DNA of 64,000 bases from Bacillota bacterium (GCA_023411795.1 JAEYOK010000035.1:1-64000), one strand, 5' to 3'. Shown: positions 1 through 8,849, counted from the first letter of the stretch. Translations and numbers: made by a program. The notes: generated by a model not told the origin, from the sequence alone.

Positions 1-1
1 C

Positions 2-436
2 AAGATAGAGGTACCTGTTGTTTACGGTACCGAGAAGTATTCCTTCGAACTGGATGTTAAGCGCGGCGATGAGATCAAGGCCGTCGTGTCCGGTACGCAG
101 GTCCTCCCTGAGGGTGTTTACTTCTACGCTCCCAAGCCCGCTGACGTAAACGGTGATGGCATTGCCACCGGACGGGAGGTGTCTCAGAACCTAGTGGGTG
201 TTTCCATGGGTAAGACCCCCGTTTATTTTGAGAAGACAATGACTGTAGAGGATGAAGTTGATGATTTCGATGATGATCAGATACCTGAGTCAGGGACTCC
301 CGAAATAGAAATACCGGATGAAATGTTACCTCAGACCGGCGGAATCCCGGCAGAAGTTTTTTATGTAATCGGTGGAATTTGTATTCTTTCAGCAGTTATT
401 CTATTAGGAAGAAAAAGTAAACCTTCTACAAAATAA
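2..436 (+). CDS. C-terminal part of an LPXTG-anchored surface protein (5' truncated)
   Basis: The reading frame is open from base 2, so the true start lies before the window. The visible 144 residues end in a sortase signal: LPQTGG, a hydrophobic helix (IPAEVFYVIGGICILSAVIL) and a short basic tail (GRKSKPSTK). An acidic linker (DDFDDDQIPESGTPEIEIP) precedes the signal and probably spans the wall. A PKPADVNGDG stretch resembles calcium-binding or dockerin-like loops, but one loop is not enough for a call. A sortase would cleave between T and G and link the protein to peptidoglycan. The first ~230 bases are GC-rich and the rest AT-rich, which is odd for one gene. Function of the missing ectodomain is unknown. 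Confidence 0.85.
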   Translation, partial: KIEVPVVYGTEKYSFELDVKRGDEIKAVVSGTQVLPEGVYFYAPKPADVNGDGIATGREVSQNLVGVSMGKTPVYFEKTMTVEDEVDDFDDDQIPESGTPEIEIPDEMLPQTGGIPAEVFYVIGGICILSAVILLGRKSKPSTK

Positions 437-472
437 AATCAATCTGAATAGGGTAAAAAAAGCATAAAAGAA

Positions 473-515
473 GGGGCTTATCAAAATAAGATAAATATTT
501 TGATAAGCCCCTTTT
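473..515 (+). terminator. Rho-independent terminator after the LPXTG gene
   Basis: A perfect 14-bp stem (GGGGCTTATCAAAA with TTTTGATAAGCCCC, bases 473-486 and 498-511) with an 11-base loop is followed by a T run. It lies 36 bases after the stop codon of the surface protein. Confidence 0.9.
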
Positions 516-584
516 GCTTTGCTCCTATTATAACCTAATTGTCCGGTCGGCTCACAACGTAATGTTTATTTATCGTCTTTTCTA

Positions 585-794
585 TTACTCAGCCTTAAAG
601 TAATCTGGCAATTTACAGCTGTGTCCAAGTACTTTTCCTCTGCAATTAAACCTGATATCGCTATCGCATGGTATTATTACATTGGTATCTTTGAAATCTT
701 CATTTGCAGAAATTAACCATACATTACCGTCCTTATCTCTCCACAGTCTTACATTAAAAACTACTCCTTGTTTACTTGGAAGTATATTCTTTAA
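585..794 (-). pseudogene. Start-less reading frame downstream of the GH5 gene (probable remnant)
   Basis: A 69-codon open frame on the minus strand overlaps the last seven codons of the glycosidase in another frame and ends at a TAA at 585-587. The translation looks protein-like (NVRLWRDKDGNVWLISANED, then VIIPCDSDIRFNCRGKV, ending PDYFKAE), but no ATG, GTG or TTG occurs in it. It may be the tail of a second carbohydrate-active protein fused or lost by deletion, or a chance frame. No family recognised. Confidence 0.3.
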
Positions 795-2505
795 TTAAGT
801 CCAGTGCTGGCTGATCAATATAATAACCGTTTTGATGAACATAACTGTTATCAGGAGGAAGGACAAGTTTTCCATTTTCCTTTTCATGCTCAAGCACAAC
901 GGGTCCCCACCCTTCGACGCGCTCACAGTGCACTGCCCAGGGCAATTGATTATCATCAAGTACCTCAAGAATTGATTTTAAATAAGCCATACGTTCTGTT
1001 TTCGGAAGCGCCATCGGAATGCTAAATTCGTTACACATAATTCTCACATTATGTTCATCGGCCCAATTACGCCAATGTTTAAAATAGTTTTTCATGGTAT
1101 CCAAATCAAATATATCAACCTCGGAAAATGCGGGGGAGCTTGTGATACTCCCATCGGCAGCAATCGTTACCGTAGACCCTTGATCAGAAAATACATCCGT
1201 ACAGGCAATATATACACTTCTGAATTTTCCTTTCTTGTAGACGAAGCCGTGCGGTTTTTTAGTGTTATCTACCTCTTGATAATAACCCTCGGTTTCGGTT
1301 GGAATTCTAATCATAAGCTCGCGTACATATACACGGGTGTTTTCTTCACCTTTTACTTTCAAAGCCAATGTTTCTGCCGATTTTTGAAGGTTAAAATTGA
1401 TTTCCATTCCATTAAAGTTTCCATATTCACCAAATTCGGCTTTAAGCATATCCGGATTACCTTCATCGGTAAATATCTTTGTTTGCTGCGTGGGTTTAAT
1501 TCCGTCAAGAGATTGCTGGCCAATGTCAGCACCATCTGATTGTAAAATAAACGTTCCACCATTGTTAATATTATCGATACAAGCAAGGTAAATCGAAATT
1601 TCTGTTCCCTCAGGAAAATCACCTATTATTTTAAGTGGCTCTCCACCACTGGAAATGACATTATTGACTGTAACACCTTGTTCATAAGGCCAATGAAGCA
1701 AGCTTAGGTGTGCTGATCGCCTTAAGGAATGCCAGGGATAAAAATGAAGGGTTTGCACAATCTTAGGGTTTATATTATCAATTGGTTTGGATGCCACTGC
1801 CCCATCCCACCCCTGCCCAAGCATGCCGTCAGAAACGACTATTTTTTTGTTATCGTATTGCCAAATTACTCCTGCCAAATCATTTGCGAATGCTGCGTAT
1901 TCTTCCTCGGTGAATACCTCATAGCCAGGTTCATTAAGAAGATTATAGCTCAATGCGGCAGCAGGTACATTGGAATACCTTTTGGCAAGCATCTCCCAAA
2001 CTTCGATAGCTTGACGGTAATGTTCACTATTTTTCATAATATCATCTCGTGAACCCGGTAATTCATACAATGTCACATTTATATGAACACCATATTCTAT
2101 ACCCCAACCAGTCACCTGATCCAACTTTTTTAAGTTGCTTTCTATGGGCTTCAAACTGCTTTCCTCTACAAACTCTTTGTAGCTATAATGGACACGAACA
2201 TAGTTGAACCCGGACTTTGCAATGTCTTCAATATCCTTCGCGTCAATACTTCTGTCAAAGTATTCAGGTGTCAGTGCTGTGCCATGCCAATCTGGTAGTT
2301 TTCCATCCGATATGACAGGTAATTGATTGGCTTTATCAAGTAATACGGCTGAAATAGTATTGAATTCATTTCCATCAGGCATTGTCGTTTCCAAAGATTC
2401 TTTTGAATTAATTTGACTAGATTCTTGACTACAGGCAGTTAACGCTACCATAAATGATATGAAAATCACAATTATGAACAAGTGTTTAGGAAGTATTTTA
2501 TTCAT
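772..2505 (-). CDS. GH5-type glycoside hydrolase, lipoprotein
   Basis: A predicted surface-anchored glycosidase of 577 residues. The signal peptide ends in a lipobox (ALTAC, Cys25), so it should be lipidated. The barrel shows GH5-like motifs: SGFNYVRVHYSY near residue 98, the acid/base motif LLNEPGY (Glu192), HFYPW near 254, and CNEFSIP (Glu493), the likely nucleophile. Between HFYPW and CNEF there is an extra block of about 190 residues (roughly 275-460), mainly beta-type sequence, which may be an inserted carbohydrate-binding module. The ATG at 2503-2505 has a strong GGGGGA site upstream. It stands alone, transcribed away from tRNA-Ala. Substrate is not clear; beta-glucan or mannan are typical for the family. 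Confidence 0.75.
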   Translation of the reverse strand: MNKILPKHLFIIVIFISFMVALTACSQESSQINSKESLETTMPDGNEFNTISAVLLDKANQLPVISDGKLPDWHGTALTPEYFDRSIDAKDIEDIAKSGFNYVRVHYSYKEFVEESSLKPIESNLKKLDQVTGWGIEYGVHINVTLYELPGSRDDIMKNSEHYRQAIEVWEMLAKRYSNVPAAALSYNLLNEPGYEVFTEEEYAAFANDLAGVIWQYDNKKIVVSDGMLGQGWDGAVASKPIDNINPKIVQTLHFYPWHSLRRSAHLSLLHWPYEQGVTVNNVISSGGEPLKIIGDFPEGTEISIYLACIDNINNGGTFILQSDGADIGQQSLDGIKPTQQTKIFTDEGNPDMLKAEFGEYGNFNGMEINFNLQKSAETLALKVKGEENTRVYVRELMIRIPTETEGYYQEVDNTKKPHGFVYKKGKFRSVYIACTDVFSDQGSTVTIAADGSITSSPAFSEVDIFDLDTMKNYFKHWRNWADEHNVRIMCNEFSIPMALPKTERMAYLKSILEVLDDNQLPWAVHCERVEGWGPVVLEHEKENGKLVLPPDNSYVHQNGYYIDQPALDLIKEYTSK

Positions 2506-2677
2506 TTGCTATCCCCCTAATTACAAATTAAGCCTTTGCTAAACAACTTTACACAGGGTACATTTGACTGTTTTATGAAGCAATAAATAGCCCTGCATTG
2601 ATAAGGGTATGCAACTACTTGCCTAATCTTTATGCATTCAACAGGGTGTAGCAAGAGTTTTTCTCGGTTAAAATGCC

Positions 2678-2703
2678 AAAAAGCCTTGATTTTCAAGGCT
2701 TTT
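2678..2703 (-). terminator. Terminator after tRNA-Ala
   Basis: An 11-bp stem AAAAGCCTTGA/TCAAGGCTTTT with a short loop lies directly after the tRNA 3' end on the minus strand and runs into T residues. Confidence 0.8.
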
Positions 2704-2714
2704 CGGACGTTATA

Positions 2715-2790
<76 letters not shown>

Positions 2791-2847
2791 AAGTACTATC
2801 ATATTATAAACAAGAACAGGTCTCTTTTCAATACCTTTTGTGAAGAT

Positions 2848-3597
2848 TTAATTTACATCTAACCAATTCAACAACTCATTATAGAATCTAATTGTTTCAT
2901 CAGAATCCTTGAGAGACAAAAGCACCGTTTTATCATCCTTGCGAAGTATACATATCCAAGGGATGCTTGATTCTTTTGCAAACACAAGAACCGGACCATA
3001 ATTCTCTGAAGTGAAATAGCCTTTATAAGCTCCGGAAATTGCGCTGCCGTTGGTTTTGGCACTAAATGATACAGGTTGATTTATTAAGGAAACTTCAATT
3101 ATATCGGACTTCGCAATATCTGTACCATACATTCCATCGATCTTTATATAATCTTCTGTAAGTGTAATTTTTGGGTTGCTTAATGTTGATAAGAATAAAG
3201 TTGAAACAAAAATGAGAATTGCAACCATAAGGGCAGAAACGCCAAATATAGTTATATAATATCTCTTTCTTGGCTTCCCTCCTTCATCGTAATTATTCCC
3301 GTCAAATCGTTGAATGTAAATAACCATAATCCAGCAAATCAAAAATAGAAACGCAAACGAAACAATCGGTGCCCAGTTTATTCCTACAAGCCCTAGCCCT
3401 CCGGAGATAATAAATATAAATCCAATGGTAGCCAGACCGATACCCAATGTTTTACACATAGCAGGTAAATTCATTTTTGCTTTTTGCCTGGCTGATGCCG
3501 TATTAACACCTGAAATAAGATTATACATTTTTTTTACGCCTACCAAATAAGCAAACAGCAGCATCAGAACGCCAATAAAAAATAGAATAATGGACAT
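2848..3597 (-). CDS. Membrane protein, DUF3784-like N-terminus with a C-terminal PH-like domain
   Basis: The N-terminal third holds two helices in a DUF3784-like arrangement (IILFFIGVLMLLFAYLVGV, then a polar segment with MYNLISGVNT, then GLATIGFIFIISGGLGLVG), followed by two further helices. The remaining ~110 residues are a soluble beta-rich part (PKITLTEDYIKIDGMYGTDI, VSLINQPVSF) like small bacterial PH-like modules. Length is 249 residues from the ATG at 3595-3597, chosen because GGAAGGA lies 9 bases upstream; an ATG at 3606 and TTG at 3615 are in frame. No operon partner. Function unknown. Confidence 0.65.
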   Translation of the reverse strand: MSIILFFIGVLMLLFAYLVGVKKMYNLISGVNTASARQKAKMNLPAMCKTLGIGLATIGFIFIISGGLGLVGINWAPIVSFAFLFLICWIMVIYIQRFDGNNYDEGGKPRKRYYITIFGVSALMVAILIFVSTLFLSTLSNPKITLTEDYIKIDGMYGTDIAKSDIIEVSLINQPVSFSAKTNGSAISGAYKGYFTSENYGPVLVFAKESSIPWICILRKDDKTVLLSLKDSDETIRFYNELLNWLDVN

Positions 3598-3694
3598 GAC
3601 AATCATTCCTTCCAATCTGCTTTCTCACAAGATGCAAAATATGATATTTTTAATATAACACAATTAGTATAAACTTAGAACAAATAAAGCAAAA

Positions 3695-3717
3695 CCCCCT
3701 ACAGTATACTGAGGGGG
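3695..3717 (-). terminator. Terminator after the 3746-4414 gene
   Basis: Stem CCCCCT/AGGGGG enclosing a CAGTA/TACTG palindrome. Read on the minus strand it is followed by TTTTGCTTT. It lies 29 bases after the stop codon. Confidence 0.75.
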
Positions 3718-3745
3718 GCATCAGCTTATGTTGTATTGACATGTT

Positions 3746-4414
3746 TCAGTCTGAGTCTTCTTCTGATTCTGTCGGAGCATCGCTTAGCTCTTCATTAGCT
3801 TCGTTTACTGTAGGTGTATCGGTACTCTCTAGTGCTTGGTTGGATTGTTCTGCTTCAAGGTTAAGCTTGACATAATCCAGCAAGGGCTTAATGCTGGCAT
3901 CAAAGGTAAAAAAGTAAGGTCTTTCTTGGCTGTCAAGCACAAGAATAATCGGTGCTTCCTTATCACTAAGTATGATAAATAAAGAATCAAGGGCTTTTAT
4001 TCCTGCTTTGTTTAATAACTTTTGTTTTACTTTTAAAGCTGTATCAAAAGGAACACGTATTACATAACCCTTCTCCGGAAATGGAATTACTTTCGTGTAT
4101 AAGCTTTTTATTGTCTTCACATAATTAAATACTTCGTTTTGTATATCCATATTGATGGGCTCAGATAGAATGACTTTACCTTTTGTTATATCAAATACCT
4201 CGATTTTTTTCATTTCTCTCTCAGCTTCTCTGTTGGAAATATAGGCTATAAAATGTGTATCATCGAACATCTGTGTCATTACCAGCACAGACTGGTATTT
4301 GTTTTCGTTATGTGATACTTTTACTGTTGCGTAGATAGAAACCACTAAAAGGCACAGGATAACAACTATTAAAATCAATCCAAAGGTTTTTTTCTTAATG
4401 CTTATAAATATCAT
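3746..4414 (-). CDS. Hypothetical membrane-anchored protein downstream of tyrA
   Basis: A protein of 222 residues with one N-terminal helix (LILIVVILCLLVVSIYATV) after a basic start, so most of it should lie outside the membrane. The central region is mixed alpha/beta (KIEVFDITKGKVIL, YVIRVPFDTALKVKQKLL, SLFIILSDKEAPIILVL). The last ~35 residues are acidic and low-complexity (NEANEELSDAPTESEEDSD). No recognised domain. It is 87 bases after tyrA in the same direction and may be cotranscribed, but no link to aromatic synthesis can be argued from sequence. Its own terminator follows. Confidence 0.6.
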   Translation of the reverse strand: MIFISIKKKTFGLILIVVILCLLVVSIYATVKVSHNENKYQSVLVMTQMFDDTHFIAYISNREAEREMKKIEVFDITKGKVILSEPINMDIQNEVFNYVKTIKSLYTKVIPFPEKGYVIRVPFDTALKVKQKLLNKAGIKALDSLFIILSDKEAPIILVLDSQERPYFFTFDASIKPLLDYVKLNLEAEQSNQALESTDTPTVNEANEELSDAPTESEEDSD

Positions 4415-4501
4415 AGCCTCTCACCTCTCTTAAACCTATGAGAAAGCTAAGGCGATTATACATTGTACAACTTTAATATAGAGACTATTAATAGAATTTA
4501 T

Positions 4502-5605
4502 TTATCCCTTGGATTTTGCCCTATAACCCAAAATATTTAAGGTATCCAGGCCCTGACTTCTCGATTCTTCATTCTCGAACTGTATTTCTAAGGCTCCCTC
4601 ATCATGCTCCCTATTATTAAGGATTCCTATGTTCTTGATATTGATATTCTTCTCTGCCAGAGCAGTGGCTATTACAGCAATTATACCCGGCTTGTCATCA
4701 ACATCCACAATAATATCAAAGGTTTTCTGAAACAGATTTTTACCTTCCGAGAATGTACTTCTAAGTTCTCTAGCAGAACAAAAAAAGTTTGTTATACTTT
4801 CTTTATTCTCATTTAGCAGATCTCTTTCAAAACCTCTTAAACTATTGTTTAAGGCCTCAAGTGTATCAAGTATGATATTTTTATTTGATAAGCAGATACC
4901 TGTCCAAAGTTCGGGTGAAGAAGATGCTATACGGGTAAGGTCTCTGAATCCTCCCGCAGCAATGGTTTTCATGATGCTATCCGGTCCGTCAAGTTCACCG
5001 ACCAAATTTACTAAAAGTGATGCGATTACGTGAGGAACATGGCTTATAGCTGCCGTTGCACGGTCGTGCTCGAAAGGTGTTATTTCAATGGGAATAGCAC
5101 CCATTTCTTTAACTAGCTCTTTTAAAACTAATAGTGGCTTATCCTCGGTATTATCAGTGGGGGTCAAACAGTAATATGCATTCTCAAAAAGATTAGCCTT
5201 TGAAAATAAAAAACCGGATTTTTCAGAACCCGCAAGCGGATGACCCCCGATAAAAGGATTCTTTGTAACCATTTCGTTCACAATAGAAATAACGTCCATT
5301 TTTGTGCTGCCGGCGTCAGTCAGTATACAATGAGGAGAGATATATCCCACTAGTTCTTCAAGAACACCCTTCATTGCAAAAACAGGAATACAAAGAAATA
5401 TAACATCACAATCCAAAAAGCTCTCTTTTAAAGACAATGAATATCCATCTATAGTCTTTTCGGACAACCCTGTTATAAGTGTTTTTTCATCTTTGTCCCA
5501 GGCCTTGATAATATAGTCCTTATGGCTCCGCTTTAGTGCTTTGGCTATTGAACCGCCAATCAAGCCTAGACCTGCAATTCCGATTTTTTTAACTGATACT
5601 GCCAT
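4502..5605 (-). CDS. tyrA: Prephenate dehydrogenase with ACT domain
   Basis: Oxidative decarboxylation of prephenate to 4-hydroxyphenylpyruvate with NAD+, the committed step to tyrosine. The Rossmann motif GLGLIGGS is at residues 12-19, the catalytic region GGHPLAGSEKSG near residue 140, and an ACT domain fills roughly residues 295-365 (VDDKPGIIAVIATALAEKNI), consistent with tyrosine feedback. Length of 367 fits Gram-positive TyrA. The ATG is preceded by GGGAGAATGTAGT. It is first cistron after a run of minus-strand genes (proC, Nudix) with 24 bases to the Nudix stop, so it is likely read from upstream. No T-box leader fits in the gap. Confidence 0.93.
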   Translation of the reverse strand: MAVSVKKIGIAGLGLIGGSIAKALKRSHKDYIIKAWDKDEKTLITGLSEKTIDGYSLSLKESFLDCDVIFLCIPVFAMKGVLEELVGYISPHCILTDAGSTKMDVISIVNEMVTKNPFIGGHPLAGSEKSGFLFSKANLFENAYYCLTPTDNTEDKPLLVLKELVKEMGAIPIEITPFEHDRATAAISHVPHVIASLLVNLVGELDGPDSIMKTIAAGGFRDLTRIASSSPELWTGICLSNKNIILDTLEALNNSLRGFERDLLNENKESITNFFCSARELRSTFSEGKNLFQKTFDIIVDVDDKPGIIAVIATALAEKNINIKNIGILNNREHDEGALEIQFENEESRSQGLDTLNILGYRAKSKG

Positions 5606-5629
5606 ACTACATTCTCCCGTATAGAAAAA

Positions 5630-6169
5630 CTATCTGCCTCTTTGTTTAAGTCTAGAAGCAAATAGAATACCCGCTACCGTCTTACTGTCGTTGATTAATC
5701 CATCATCTATCATAGATAAAGCTTTTTCAAGTTTATAAGGTCTGGCTGATATAAACTCATCCTCGTCGGGAGATGCTTCTCCTTTGGTAAGACCTGTCGC
5801 CAAATAGATATGCAAAACCTCATCAGCAAAGGCTGGAGCAGGATAAAGTGTTAATACTTTTTCTAACTTCTCAGCACTATAGCCCGTTTCCTCCTTTAAC
5901 TCCCTAATGGCGCATTCCGCAGGGTCCTCCCCATATTCAAGCTTGCCCGCCGGAAGCTCAATAAACACTTTTTCAGCCGGCTTTCTGAACTGTTCAACTA
6001 AAATTATACAATCCTCAATTATCGGAATAATAACGGATGCACCGGGATTTCTTATTACATCTCTTGATGCTATATGTCCGTTTGGTAATTCAACAGAGAG
6101 TTTCTCAACATTAATGATTGATCCTTCATATACAAGTTTACTGGACAGTGTTTTTTCGTAATAATTCAT
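5630..6169 (-). CDS. Nudix hydrolase, ADP-ribose pyrophosphatase type
   Basis: The protein (179 residues) carries a full Nudix box, G-x5-E-x7-RELKEETGY, starting in GKLEYGEDPAECAIRE, which binds metal and hydrolyses the pyrophosphate bond of ADP-ribose or related nucleotide sugars. The LVEQFRKPAEKVFIELPAGK lead-in is the usual signature of the ADP-ribose pyrophosphatase subgroup. It lies 20 bases downstream of proC and 24 bases upstream of tyrA in the same direction, so the three form a likely operon. Start ATG has GGGAGA upstream. Exact substrate cannot be fixed from sequence. Confidence 0.9.
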   Translation of the reverse strand: MNYYEKTLSSKLVYEGSIINVEKLSVELPNGHIASRDVIRNPGASVIIPIIEDCIILVEQFRKPAEKVFIELPAGKLEYGEDPAECAIRELKEETGYSAEKLEKVLTLYPAPAFADEVLHIYLATGLTKGEASPDEDEFISARPYKLEKALSMIDDGLINDSKTVAGILFASRLKQRGR

Positions 6170-6189
6170 ATTTTATATCTCCCGATTTA

Positions 6190-6999
6190 TCAGTTCTTAC
6201 CTATTTCCAATACCCGTTTTGTACATTCTTCCATTGCCGTCATTATGGCATTTCTAAAGCCTTCTCTTTCCAGAGCAGCAACAGCCTCAATTGTTGTCCC
6301 TGCCGGGGAGCATACCATGTCCTTTAATTCTCCCGGATGCTTTCCGGTGTCCAAAACCATCTTTGCTGAGCCCAATACAGCCTGTGCCGCAAGGCGATAA
6401 GCCTGATTTCTCTGAATCCCTGATTTAACTGCTGCGTCTGCCATTGCCTCTATTAATATAAATACATAGGCAGGACTGCTTCCTGTCAAAGCTGTCACTT
6501 CACTCATCAATCTTTCATCCAGCTCTTCCACCCTACCTGAATAACCAAGAAGCTTAATTATCAACTGCTTTTCATCATTGGTAATTAAGTCGTCCCAACT
6601 TACTAAAGTCATGCCCGCACCGACTAAAGCAGGAGTGTTTGGCATTGTTCTTACAACCTTTGCTTTGTCGCCCACGATATTCTTATAGTATTTTATAGAA
6701 AGGCCGACTGCTACTGAAACAAGTATTTTATCAGGAGTTAAAACAGATTTGATCTGTTCCAGTACATTACTGCAATACTGAGGTTTAACAGCCAAAACAA
6801 TTATATCACTGTTTCTTACAAGGCTATCTACACTTGATTCTTCTTTTATCTCTATCTCATTGGTCAACTCTTTTAATAAAGGAGTATTAACGTCAAAAGC
6901 ACACAAAGAAAAACTATTGTTCTTATCGTATTTTGCAATACTTCTTATCAATGCGCCTCCCATATTACCTACGCCAATAAAACCTACTTTATGTGCCAT
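6190..6999 (-). CDS. proC: Pyrroline-5-carboxylate reductase
   Basis: Last step of proline synthesis: NAD(P)H reduction of pyrroline-5-carboxylate. The N-terminus MAHKVGFIGVGNMGGALI is the Rossmann fold with GxGNMG. The C-terminal dimerisation domain has the family signature near TALTGSSPAYVFILIEAMAD and GTTIEAVAALEREGFR. Length 269 is typical. proA (36831-38123) is elsewhere in the window and proB is not present, so the pathway is dispersed. It is 19 bases downstream of ruvB and directly upstream of the Nudix gene. Confidence 0.95.
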   Translation of the reverse strand: MAHKVGFIGVGNMGGALIRSIAKYDKNNSFSLCAFDVNTPLLKELTNEIEIKEESSVDSLVRNSDIIVLAVKPQYCSNVLEQIKSVLTPDKILVSVAVGLSIKYYKNIVGDKAKVVRTMPNTPALVGAGMTLVSWDDLITNDEKQLIIKLLGYSGRVEELDERLMSEVTALTGSSPAYVFILIEAMADAAVKSGIQRNQAYRLAAQAVLGSAKMVLDTGKHPGELKDMVCSPAGTTIEAVAALEREGFRNAIMTAMEECTKRVLEIGKN

Positions 7000-7018
7000 A
7001 ACACATTCTCCTTCTCAA

Positions 7019-8050
7019 TCATTTATCCAGTAGGGATATTTGATCATTATCGTTATCAATATATGAAATTCCCATATGCTGATAGGCAAGGCGTGTTGCT
7101 TTTCTGCCCCTTGGGGTTTTCTGTATGAACCCAAGTTGTATCAGATATGGCTCATATACATCCTCAATGGTATTTGACTCTTCTCCTGTGGCAGCAGCTA
7201 TTGTATCTAGGCCAACCGGTCCACCATCAAACTTACTGATTATAGCATCCAAAACGTTTCTGTCAGTATTATCAAGCCCAAGCTCATCTATCTCAAGTGC
7301 TTTTAATCCATAGCGAGCAACATCTAGAGATATCTGACCGTCTGATTTTATTTGTGCAAAATCACGGATTCGCTTAAGCAAACGGTTTGCTATTCTTGGG
7401 GTACCTCTGGAACGCTTTGCAAGCTCTTCGGCTCCTGCATCTTCAATATCTATCCCAAGGATGCCGGCTGAACGCTTTACTATCATTTTAAGTTCATCAT
7501 GGGTATAAAGCTCCAGACGATTTATAATCCCAAAGCGATCTCTTAACGGACTTGTTAAAAGACCGGCTCTTGTAGTGGCACCTATCAATGTGAATTTAGG
7601 CAAATCAAGACGAATTGACCTCGCACTCGGGCCTTTGCCTATTATGATGTCCAGTGCATAGTCTTCCATTGCGGGATACAATATTTCTTCGACTGCCCTG
7701 TTTAATCTATGGATCTCGTCAATAAAAAGTACATCCGATGGTCCCAGGTTTGTCAGAATGGCTGCCAAATCCCCGGCTCTTTCGATGGCGGGTCCTGAAG
7801 TAATTTTGATATTAACTCCTAATTCACTGGCTATTACTCCCGCTAAGGTAGTTTTACCAAGCCCGGGAGGACCATAAAGCAGAACATGATCAAGGGCTTC
7901 TCCCCTTTGTTTTGTCGCTTCTATAAAGACAAGAAGATTATCCTTAACCTTACCCTGTCCTATATACTCCGCGATTGTTCGGGGCCTTAATCCGGCTTCG
8001 TCAAAGTCATCACGCCGAAATTCTCTATTTATAAGTCTTTCTTCTTCCAC
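7019..8050 (-). CDS. ruvB: Holliday junction DNA helicase RuvB
   Basis: Hexameric AAA+ motor that drives branch migration of Holliday junctions together with RuvA. Walker A GPPGLGKTT near residue 60, Walker B LFIDEIHRL, sensor 1 GATTRAG and arginine-finger region SPLRDRFG are all present, followed by the winged-helix domain (RGRKATRLAYQHMG). Start is a GTG at 8048-8050 with GAGG 8 bases upstream; 343 residues is standard. It follows ruvA by 15 bases. ruvC is not in the window. Confidence 0.96.
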   Translation of the reverse strand: MEEERLINREFRRDDFDEAGLRPRTIAEYIGQGKVKDNLLVFIEATKQRGEALDHVLLYGPPGLGKTTLAGVIASELGVNIKITSGPAIERAGDLAAILTNLGPSDVLFIDEIHRLNRAVEEILYPAMEDYALDIIIGKGPSARSIRLDLPKFTLIGATTRAGLLTSPLRDRFGIINRLELYTHDELKMIVKRSAGILGIDIEDAGAEELAKRSRGTPRIANRLLKRIRDFAQIKSDGQISLDVARYGLKALEIDELGLDNTDRNVLDAIISKFDGGPVGLDTIAAATGEESNTIEDVYEPYLIQLGFIQKTPRGRKATRLAYQHMGISYIDNDNDQISLLDK

Positions 8051-8065
8051 CTAAACTACCTCACT

Positions 8066-8671
8066 TTAGTGGAACATTTGCTTTAAAGCTTCTTTAATAA
8101 TCTGTTCAATTGGCTTTTCATCATCGTAAATAGCCGATATAGCCTTACTGGCTTCCTGCGAAGAATACCCCAGCATGACTAAAGCACTTATTGCTTCTGA
8201 CAGTTTATTATCATTTGGCGAAGGAGTACAAGACAGATTGTTCTTAAGCTCTGCCATGTCCAGATGTTCTTTCTTCATCTTATCCTTCAGCTCAAGAATG
8301 ATCCTTTGAGCTGTCTTCTTACCGATTCCGGGAGCCTTGGTAAAACTGTCTGCATCGTCAGTCATTACGGCAAGCCCAAATCTCGAAGGCTGGATATTGG
8401 ATACCAAGGCAAGTGCTGCCTTTGGACCGACTCCGGATACTGTAAGTAGCTGTTCAAACATCTTAAGCTCTTCCTCAGTCAAAAAACCATACAGTGCCTG
8501 GATATCCTCCCTAACATAAAAATGTGTATATACCTTCAGCTCGTTCCCAAGAACATGACAAGTAGATATGACTGAGCTTGGAACGAAAACTTTGTAACCT
8601 ACCCCGTTTACGTCGATTATTAAGCTATCGAGTGTTTTTCTCGCCAGAATTCCATTTAAATAGGCAAACAT
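8066..8671 (-). CDS. ruvA: Holliday junction DNA helicase subunit RuvA
   Basis: Tetrameric junction-binding partner of RuvB. The OB-fold N-terminus (MFAYLNGILARKTLDSLIID), the double helix-hairpin-helix region (LLTVSGVGPKAALALVS and APGIGKKTAQRIILELKDK) and the flexible C-terminal RuvB-binding domain (ISALVMLGYSSQEASKAI) are in order. The ATG at 8669-8671 is preferred over the upstream ATG at 8683 because it matches the conserved family start. The preceding 56-codon frame ends 1 base before this start, so translation is likely coupled. Confidence 0.95.
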   Translation of the reverse strand: MFAYLNGILARKTLDSLIIDVNGVGYKVFVPSSVISTCHVLGNELKVYTHFYVREDIQALYGFLTEEELKMFEQLLTVSGVGPKAALALVSNIQPSRFGLAVMTDDADSFTKAPGIGKKTAQRIILELKDKMKKEHLDMAELKNNLSCTPSPNDNKLSEAISALVMLGYSSQEASKAISAIYDDEKPIEQIIKEALKQMFH

Positions 8672-8672
8672 T

Positions 8673-8843
8673 TTAGTCCCCATTTCCTGTATATGTGAAT
8701 TCGTTTATCCCTAATTTTTCCTGGAGCTCTTCTACCAATATCCTGTATGCGTCTACTTCCTCTCTTAGCTCCTTTAAAAGCTCATCTTTTACTCTTATAA
8801 CTTCTAAAAGTTCTTCTCTGGACATCTTGTCAAGTTGAACCAT
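8673..8843 (-). CDS. Small coiled-coil protein immediately upstream of ruvA
   Basis: A 56-residue frame from ATG 8841-8843 to TAA 8673-8675. The translation is rich in Glu/Lys/Leu with heptad spacing (MSREELLEVIRVKDELLKEL, then REEVDAYRILVEELQEKLGI), so a single amphipathic coiled coil is likely. It starts 7 bases after the cheR stop and ends 1 base before the chosen ruvA start, filling the whole gap. Clean fit between two real genes on the same strand supports a real gene. No function known; it could be a small partner of RuvA or a regulator. Confidence 0.6.
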   Translation of the reverse strand: MVQLDKMSREELLEVIRVKDELLKELREEVDAYRILVEELQEKLGINEFTYTGNGD

Positions 8844-8849
8844 ATAATA

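Noticed and set aside
1051..2052. Plus-strand frames opposite the GH5 gene
   Set aside because: Antisense shadows of a clear minus-strand coding gene.
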